Below, piece by piece: positions 26,136 to 30,657 of a DNA stretch of 30,657 nucleotides (positions are counted from its first letter, which is position 1; the number at the start of each line of letters is the position of its first letter). The stretch covers positions 1 to 30,657 of the forward strand of contig DATDOO010000308.1 of the NCBI GenBank assembly GCA_035293245.1, read 5' to 3'. The stretch comes from DATDOO01 sp035293245. GTDB lineage: Bacteria > Pseudomonadota > Gammaproteobacteria > Methylococcales > Methylococcaceae. The position numbers were made by a program, and so were the translations under genes. A model generated the notes under the pieces. The model searched no databases, was not told the origin of the DNA, and saw nothing but the letters and a program-made list of their open reading frames with translations.

Positions 26136-26141
26136 TGTTAT

Positions 26142-26447
26142 ATGACGCTATGGAATGATAAGTGCCCTCTGTGTAATGGTGATATCTCAATTTTTCTAGT
26201 TAAAAGAAAATTCCTATGTCCCCATTGTCGAATTAAATTGAATTTGGTTAACGTAGACAATAGAGTTAGCATTTATTTCAAAGATGTAATAATTGTGCCG
26301 ATTCTTGCTTTCTTGTTAAGCCTTTTATTCCCTATGTCAATATTATGGTGGATAATATCTGGTGTGGTAGTTATTATTGCATATCGACTTGTTTCGTATC
26401 ACCAAAGTGAGCATTTAGAAGCATCCCACGATGAAATGGAGCCATAG
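26142..26447 (+). CDS. Small zinc-ribbon membrane protein, unknown function
   Basis: A 101-residue protein with an N-terminal zinc ribbon (CPLC, 17 residues, then CPHC) followed by two adjacent hydrophobic helices (IIVPILAFLLSLLFPMSILWW and IISGVVVIIAYRLV) and a short acidic tail ending DEMEP. It probably sits in the inner membrane with the ribbon in the cytosol. The gene is strikingly AT-rich compared with the GC-rich genes around it, which suggests acquisition from elsewhere. It is flanked by REP-like copies A and B. I do not recognise a characterised homologue. Confidence 0.7.
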   Translation: MTLWNDKCPLCNGDISIFLVKRKFLCPHCRIKLNLVNVDNRVSIYFKDVIIVPILAFLLSLLFPMSILWWIISGVVVIIAYRLVSYHQSEHLEASHDEMEP

Positions 26448-26514
26448 GGGAAATTAGCCTGAAGATATAGAGTCTTCGCGTATTCCGCCGCATGGGGCTG
26501 CTTCATTTTTTTGT

Positions 26515-26567
26515 TATCGTTCCCACGCTCCCGCGTGGGAACGCATCCAGGGACGCTGCAGCGTCCC
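26515..26567. repeat. REP-like palindromic element, copy B (half-unit)
   Basis: A 53-base single half-unit: TATCGTTCCCACGCT, the TTCCCACGC/GCGTGGGAA hairpin, then a perfect 18-base palindrome gggacgctgcagcgtccc at 26550-26567. The inverted second half present in copies A, C and D is missing. It lies 25 bases before the transposase gene. Confidence 0.8.
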
Positions 26568-26592
26568 GTATTAGAGGGAACTACCAAGAAGC

Positions 26593-27126
26593 ATGGCCCG
26601 CAGCCGCTACGTCATCACTGAACCGAACCAACCGCACTTCCTGACGTGCACCGTCGTGGAATGGCTGCCGGTTTTCACCCGGCCGGCGACCGTGCAGATC
26701 GTCATGGATAGCTGGCGTTATCTGCGGGAGCACGAGGGCCTGAAGCTATACGGCTATGTGGTACTGGAAAACCACCTCCATTTCGTCGCCCAGGCCGAAC
26801 GCCTGGACCTTTGCGCGCGCCGCTTCAAATCGTATACGGCGAAGCGGATCATCGAGCACCTGGAGCAGCGAGGGGTGGAATTTCTGTTGAACCGCCTGCG
26901 GTTCTCCAAACGCGCCCACAAGACCGACCGGGAACATCAGTTCTGGCAGGAAGGCGTTCACGCCGAATTGCTGTGGAACGAAGCCTTGATGCGTGAAAAG
27001 CTCGATTACATCCACTTCAACCCGGTAAAGCGCGGCTATGTGGACAAACCTGAACACTGGCGCTATTCCAGCGCCAGAAACTACGCGGGAGAAACGGGCT
27101 TGATTCCGGTGGATCGGTGGAATTGA
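26593..27126 (+). CDS. REP-associated tyrosine transposase (RAYT, Y1/IS200-like)
   Basis: A 177-residue single-strand DNA transposase of the HUH Y1 superfamily; RAYT proteins act on REP palindromes rather than on an insertion sequence of their own. The metal-binding HUH motif is His61-Leu-His63 in ENHLHFVAQ, and the nucleophile is probably Tyr81 in FKSYTAKRI. The C-terminal block FWQEGVHAELLWNEALMREKLDYIHFNPVKRGYV...HWRYSSARNY is characteristic of the RAYT group. The ORF is full length and undamaged. It is flanked by REP copies B and C, with C beginning 2 bases after its stop codon, so gene and repeats look like one REPtron-type unit. Confidence 0.92.
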   Translation: MARSRYVITEPNQPHFLTCTVVEWLPVFTRPATVQIVMDSWRYLREHEGLKLYGYVVLENHLHFVAQAERLDLCARRFKSYTAKRIIEHLEQRGVEFLLNRLRFSKRAHKTDREHQFWQEGVHAELLWNEALMREKLDYIHFNPVKRGYVDKPEHWRYSSARNYAGETGLIPVDRWN

Positions 27127-27128
27127 CC

Positions 27129-27247
27129 TATCGTTCCCACGCTCGGGCGTGGGAATGCCGCCCTGGACGCTCTGCGTCCCTTACGCCAACCTTCGCGACG
27201 CAGGAGCGTCGCCGGATGCGTTCCCACGCCGGAGCGTGGGAACGATA
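27129..27247. repeat. REP-like palindromic element, copy C (complete)
   Basis: A 119-base element with the same terminal inverted repeats as copy A. Its interior (CCCTGGACGCTCTGCGTCC and GACGCAGGAGCGTC) is almost identical to copy D and differs from A. It begins 2 bases after the RAYT stop codon. Confidence 0.87.
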
Positions 27248-27275
27248 AGAAGATTTTTACGTAGGTGTTACGGCA

Positions 27276-27593
27276 ATGGGAAACGTGTATGAATTGAATG
27301 CCAGGAATCCGTTTCTGGGTACTTGGCGGTCCTGTGACGGCTTTTCGGACGTCGAGTACACCGTCGCGGTCAGCGAGGGAAAGTTGATCGTTTCTGGCAT
27401 CGACAAAAGCGATGGCGAGGCCGCTGAGATTCGAAACGTCGCGTGGTCGGCAGCAATGTTGGTATTGACGTTTGAAGCGTACTGGCCAAGCTCAGGCCAG
27501 CTTACGAAGAATCGGTTTACGCTCGCGCCAAAGTCAGGTCGAGCCAATGTCACGTATAGCTACACAGCACAGGAAACTTGGGAAAGGACGTGA
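27276..27593 (+). CDS. Hypothetical small beta-rich protein
   Basis: A 105-residue protein of unknown function and no signal peptide. It reads as a string of predicted beta strands: FLGTWRSCDG, VEYTVAVSEGKLIVSGI, MLVLTFEAYW, KNRFTLAPKSG and VTYSYTAQETWER. The GxW at the start and the strand pattern recall small lipocalin-like folds, and it vaguely resembles the exported protein at 18904-19290, but the similarity is too weak to call them paralogues. It is enclosed between REP copies C and D, 28 bases after C and 21 before D, and may have been carried in with them. Confidence 0.6.
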   Translation: MGNVYELNARNPFLGTWRSCDGFSDVEYTVAVSEGKLIVSGIDKSDGEAAEIRNVAWSAAMLVLTFEAYWPSSGQLTKNRFTLAPKSGRANVTYSYTAQETWERT

Positions 27594-27614
27594 CGCCTGC
27601 ATTCCTGATGGTTA

Positions 27615-27730
27615 ATCGTTCCCACGCTCCAGCGTGGGAATGCCGCCCTGGACGCTCTGCGTCCCCACGCCGACTTTCGCGACGCAGGAGCGTCGCCGGA
27701 TGCGTTCCCACGCGGGAGCGTGGGAACGAT
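27615..27730. repeat. REP-like palindromic element, copy D (complete)
   Basis: A 116-base element ending in ATCGTTCCCACGCT and its inverse, nearly identical to copy C through most of its length. It ends 4 bases before the stop codon of the convergent alpha/beta hydrolase gene, so it fills the convergent gap and may fold as a bidirectional transcript end. Confidence 0.87.
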
Positions 27731-27734
27731 CGTG

Positions 27735-28679
27735 TCAATACAGGTCCATAGGCTCAGGCATGACGCGGTTCGGCTGCGTCTCCGTCTGCGGCAGCATCCG
27801 CTTGATCGCATCCACCACGATGTCCGGCTGGTCCAGGGGGATGGCGTGGGCGCTTTGGGGGGCCAGGATGACGCTGCCGTTGCGGTAGCGGGCGGCCAGT
27901 GCGCGTTGCAGGCCCATCCATTCCCGCTCCATGTCGTCACCCAGGGCGCCGTCAGGCATGACGCGCTGGCCGTGCATGACGATGGTTAGCGGTGTCTCCG
28001 GATAAATCGACGCCGTGCGCAATTGCTGGCTGCTCTGCTTGAACGCGGCCATTTCCGCCAGAATCGCCAGCAGGTCGTGGGCCTGCAGGCCGAGCTCCGG
28101 GGCCAGGGCGGCGAGGTCGGCGGTGGGAAAAAGGTTCAGCAATTCCGGCGTCCAGAATTGCTGGACGATGCCCTCCGGGTCGATCTGGCGCATGATCTGG
28201 CTTTGAAACAGGCCGTCCACCTGGCCTTCGTTGGGCGAGTCGACCAACACCAGACCGGCGACCTCTTGCGGGAAGCGGCCGGCATACAGGCGCATGTTGT
28301 AGCCGCCGAAAGAATGCCCGCCCAGCACATAGGGCGGGGTGATGCCGGCCCGTTGCAGCAGAACGTGCAATTCGTCGGCGATGCGCGCGCTGGTCCTGGG
28401 CGGCGGCCCGGCGTCGCTGGCCCCGTAGCCTGCCCGGTCGTAAATACACACTTTGCTGCTGGCGGCCAGGCGCTGCTGGACGCGGTCCCAGTCGCTGGAC
28501 GAACCGCCGAGGCCGTGGTCCAGTATCACCGCCGGGCTGCCTTCGCCTTGGCAGGCGATGCGCAAGCGATGGCCGCCGACGTCGATCAATTGCTCCCGGG
28601 CGCTGACGGCCGGCGCCGAGAGCAGGCTGCAGCAGAAGCAGGCAACGGCGATCAGCCGGGCTTTGAGGAATGAGGTCAT
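27735..28679 (-). CDS. Exported alpha/beta hydrolase
   Basis: A 314-residue alpha/beta-fold hydrolase with a Sec signal peptide (LKARLIAVACFCCSLLSAPAVSA), so it should act in the periplasm. The oxyanion segment is VILDHGLGGSSSDW, then CIYDRAGYGASDAGP, the nucleophile elbow GHSFGG (Ser123) and the probable catalytic His278 in QSAHAIPLDQPDIV; the acid residue is not certain because the usual HGxxD reads HGQRV. The substrate, an ester or similar, cannot be told. It is convergent with the REP block and divergent from pbpC, and is the only gene of the 2.7 kb insert on the minus strand. Confidence 0.88.
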   Translation of the reverse strand: MTSFLKARLIAVACFCCSLLSAPAVSAREQLIDVGGHRLRIACQGEGSPAVILDHGLGGSSSDWDRVQQRLAASSKVCIYDRAGYGASDAGPPPRTSARIADELHVLLQRAGITPPYVLGGHSFGGYNMRLYAGRFPQEVAGLVLVDSPNEGQVDGLFQSQIMRQIDPEGIVQQFWTPELLNLFPTADLAALAPELGLQAHDLLAILAEMAAFKQSSQQLRTASIYPETPLTIVMHGQRVMPDGALGDDMEREWMGLQRALAARYRNGSVILAPQSAHAIPLDQPDIVVDAIKRMLPQTETQPNRVMPEPMDLY

Positions 28680-28712
28680 TTTCGTCCTGTGTCGTTAGCG
28701 AGGGACAGTAAG

Positions 28713-30530
28713 TTGCTATGTAGACGGAGGCTGATTGTAAAGGCAAGGCCGGAGGATTCCGCGTGGCACGCCACGCGCACCCTACACCATTGTGGCCGCT
28801 GGGTTGCGGGCCTTGCCTTGGTGGTGGCGCTGGGCTGGTGGTCGCTGGGTCTGGCGCCGGCGCCGCTGCTGGCCAACCTCGCCAACGTCTCCCAGGCGGT
28901 GGCGGACCGGGACGGGCGGCTGCTGCGGCTGGGGCTCACCGGCGACGGCAAGTACCGGCTGTGGACGCCACTGGAGCACATGCCGACGGCCCTGCTGGAA
29001 GCCACCCTGGATTACGAGGACCGCTGGTTTTACCGCCATCCCGGCGCCAATCCTCTCGCCCTGGCCCGTGCGGCCTGGACCACCTTCATCCAGCAAGACC
29101 GCTGGATGGGCGGTTCCACCGTCACCATGCAACTGGCCCGCCAGCGCTGGCGGCTGAAGACCCGCCATCCGGCCGGCAAACTGCGCCAGATCGGCTATGC
29201 GCTGTGGCTGGAGCGGCATTTCAGCAAGCGGGAAATCCTGGAGGCCTACCTCAACCTGGCCCCCTACGGCGCCAACATCGAAGGCGCCGGGGCGGCCGCC
29301 TGGGTGTATTTCCACAAGCCGGTGGCCGAGCTGTCGCGGGACGAAGCGCGCGCCCTGGCGCTGATTCCGCAGAATCCCAAGCAGCGCGCCCCGCTGAATT
29401 CCGCCGGCAAGCAGGCGCTGGGGCAGGCGTGGCGCATTGCTTACGGCGACGATCCCGCCTTCGGGCAACTGTGGTTCCGCGGGCGCCGGGAACTGCCCTT
29501 GCGCGCGCCGCATTTTGCCGAGCGCGTGGCCGAAATCGGCACAGGCCGGGCCGCGCTCGCCAGCACCCTGGACGCGACGGCGCAAAACCTCACTGAAGAT
29601 CTGCTGGCCAGCTATGTGCGCCAGCACCGGCCGCTGGGCATCGCCAACGCGGCGGCCATGGTGGTGCATGCGCCCAGCATGGAAGTCCTGGCCTACGTGG
29701 GTTCCGCCGATTACCAGGACCGCGCCATCCGGGGCTACGTCAACGGCCTGAAGGCCCGCCGCTCGCCCGGCTCGCTGCTGAAGCCTTTCATATACGCCCT
29801 GGCCGTCGAGCAGGGCCTCATCACCCCGGACAGCCTGCTCAAGGACACACCGCTCAGGGTGGGGTACTACCAGCCGGAAAATTTCGAAGGCAACTTCTAC
29901 GGTCCCCTGTCGGCCACCGACGCCCTGGTGCGCAGCCGCAACATTCCCGCCATCGCCCTGCAACAGCAACTCGGAAGCCCCAGTCTCTACGAATTCCTGC
30001 GCGGGGTCGGACTGCGCCTGCCCAGGAACGAGGCGTTCTACGGCCTGGCCTTAGGCATCGGCGGGGCGGAAACCTCCATGGAAGAATTGCTGGCCCTGTA
30101 CGGCATGCTCGCCAACGGCGGCGACTACCGGCCCTTGCGCTGGCTGCGTGGGCAGAATCCGGCAGATGCTCAACCGCGCCGGCCGCTGTCGCCGGAAGCG
30201 GCCTTTCTGGTGCGCACCATGCTGGAAGCCAATCCGCCGCCCCAGCGCGCTTTCGGCGTGCGCAGCTTCAACAACGACCGGCCGGTGGCCTGGAAAACCG
30301 GCACCTCCTCCGGTCTCAAGGACGCCTGGGCCATCGGCCTCTCGGGCGACCTGCTGGCCGGCGTGTGGCTGGGCAATTTCGACGGCACGCCCAACCGCCA
30401 TCTGGTGGGGCGCGATCTGGCCGGGCCGCTGCTGTTCGGCATTCTAGAGGCCTTGCGCCTGGAGAGGCCGGGGGACGCAAACCGCCCTGCCCCGCCGCCG
30501 GGCCTGAAAGCGGTGGAAATCGGAGAGTAA
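28713..30530 (+). CDS. pbpC: Penicillin-binding protein 1C, lacking the usual C-terminal domain
   Basis: A bifunctional peptidoglycan synthase anchored in the inner membrane, about 605 residues from the TTG start. After one helix (WVAGLALVVALGWWSLGL) comes the GT51 glycosyltransferase domain: EDRWFYRHPG with catalytic Glu102, GGSTVTMQLARQ and KREILEAYLNLAPYG. The transpeptidase domain has SLLK (Ser354), SRN (408-410) and KTGTSSG (528). Both active sites are intact. PBP1C proteins normally reach about 770 residues with a C-terminal BiPBP_C domain; here the frame stops right after PPPGLKAVEIG, where that domain should begin. Start uncertain: TTG 28713 has AGGGA eight bases upstream; GTG 28689 is the longest frame; no ATG exists. 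Confidence 0.9.
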   Translation: MLCRRRLIVKARPEDSAWHATRTLHHCGRWVAGLALVVALGWWSLGLAPAPLLANLANVSQAVADRDGRLLRLGLTGDGKYRLWTPLEHMPTALLEATLDYEDRWFYRHPGANPLALARAAWTTFIQQDRWMGGSTVTMQLARQRWRLKTRHPAGKLRQIGYALWLERHFSKREILEAYLNLAPYGANIEGAGAAAWVYFHKPVAELSRDEARALALIPQNPKQRAPLNSAGKQALGQAWRIAYGDDPAFGQLWFRGRRELPLRAPHFAERVAEIGTGRAALASTLDATAQNLTEDLLASYVRQHRPLGIANAAAMVVHAPSMEVLAYVGSADYQDRAIRGYVNGLKARRSPGSLLKPFIYALAVEQGLITPDSLLKDTPLRVGYYQPENFEGNFYGPLSATDALVRSRNIPAIALQQQLGSPSLYEFLRGVGLRLPRNEAFYGLALGIGGAETSMEELLALYGMLANGGDYRPLRWLRGQNPADAQPRRPLSPEAAFLVRTMLEANPPPQRAFGVRSFNNDRPVAWKTGTSSGLKDAWAIGLSGDLLAGVWLGNFDGTPNRHLVGRDLAGPLLFGILEALRLERPGDANRPAPPPGLKAVEIGE

Positions 30531-30657
30531 GCCGGTTCCTTGCCGATGGTTAGGTTCAAGTTGGTCTTCTCTGTTTGCCGCCTGGTTTCCCGGCGGTGCC
30601 ACACGATCTTCGCCTTGCATCGGTTCGTCCCCGGCTCCTCGCAGAACCGGACTTGGA
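30531..30657 (-). mobile_element. Possible group II intron fragment at the right edge
   Basis: Read on the minus strand, this stretch (AAGTCCGGTTCTGCGAGGAG, then CCGGGGACGAACCGATGCAA, then GGGAAACCAGGCGGCAAACAGAGAAGACC) looks like the segment that lies just before the reverse-transcriptase ORF in many bacterial group II introns. No reverse-transcriptase frame follows it; instead it abuts the truncated 3' end of pbpC. The assignment is from memory of such sequences and needs a covariance-model search. The window ends inside it. Confidence 0.35.

Noticed and set aside
26593..27126. Complete IS200/IS605 insertion sequence
   Set aside because: There is no TnpB and no standard IS ends; the C-terminal block and the flanking palindromes fit a RAYT rather than an autonomous IS.
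25999..27730. CRISPR array
   Set aside because: The repeats are palindromic units of over 100 bases with irregular spacing of hundreds of bases and genes between them, with no cas genes; REP/BIME fits.
30531..30657. Read-through continuation of PBP1C after a single nonsense change
   Set aside because: Translating on past the TAA gives no BiPBP_C-like sequence, so replacement of DNA explains the end better than a point mutation.
30531..30657. Complete group II intron
   Set aside because: No reverse-transcriptase frame or domain V is visible in the window; only a fragment can be proposed.

Overview
The window looks like a high-GC gammaproteobacterial chromosome, most likely from a methanotroph or methylotroph of the Methylococcales. 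The best clue is a complete malyl-CoA lyase / malate thiokinase operon (mcl-mtkA-mtkB), the acetyl-CoA-yielding step of the serine cycle. The housekeeping genes (purD, surE, pcm, secDF-yajC, mutM, DUF2970) also fit a gammaproteobacterium. The taxon is inferred from gene content only; there is no rRNA gene in the window.

Region 1-6719 (minus strand): a PAS-GGDEF-EAL c-di-GMP protein is followed by a tight group made of a DedA membrane protein, purD, an unusual Nramp-like transporter without the DPGN motif, and the start of an RND efflux adaptor that runs off the left edge. Region 6875-9007 (plus strand): a zinc-ribbon Nudix hydrolase, then surE-pcm. Region 9094-10435 (minus strand): a CDP-alcohol phosphatidyltransferase overlapping an endonuclease/exonuclease/phosphatase-family gene, in visibly lower-GC DNA.

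Region 10702-18123 (minus strand): mcl-mtkA-mtkB with a strong intrinsic terminator, yajC-secD-secF, and mutM. Region 18197-19290 (minus strand) is a small operon of three poorly characterised envelope genes ending in a terminator. It is transcribed divergently from a giant alpha-2-macroglobulin lipoprotein gene (19510-25986, yfhM-like) that has a clear sigma-70-type promoter.

Region 25987-30657 is the accessory part. In many proteobacteria the macroglobulin gene is paired with pbpC (penicillin-binding protein 1C). Here they are separated by about 2.7 kb holding four related REP-like palindromic elements, a REP-associated tyrosine transposase, an AT-rich zinc-ribbon membrane protein, a small unknown protein and an exported alpha/beta hydrolase. 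pbpC keeps both catalytic domains but lacks its usual C-terminal domain. It stops at a junction with sequence that resembles part of a group II intron on the opposite strand. The macroglobulin/pbpC module therefore appears to have been rearranged by REP/RAYT activity on one side and an intron-like insertion on the other.
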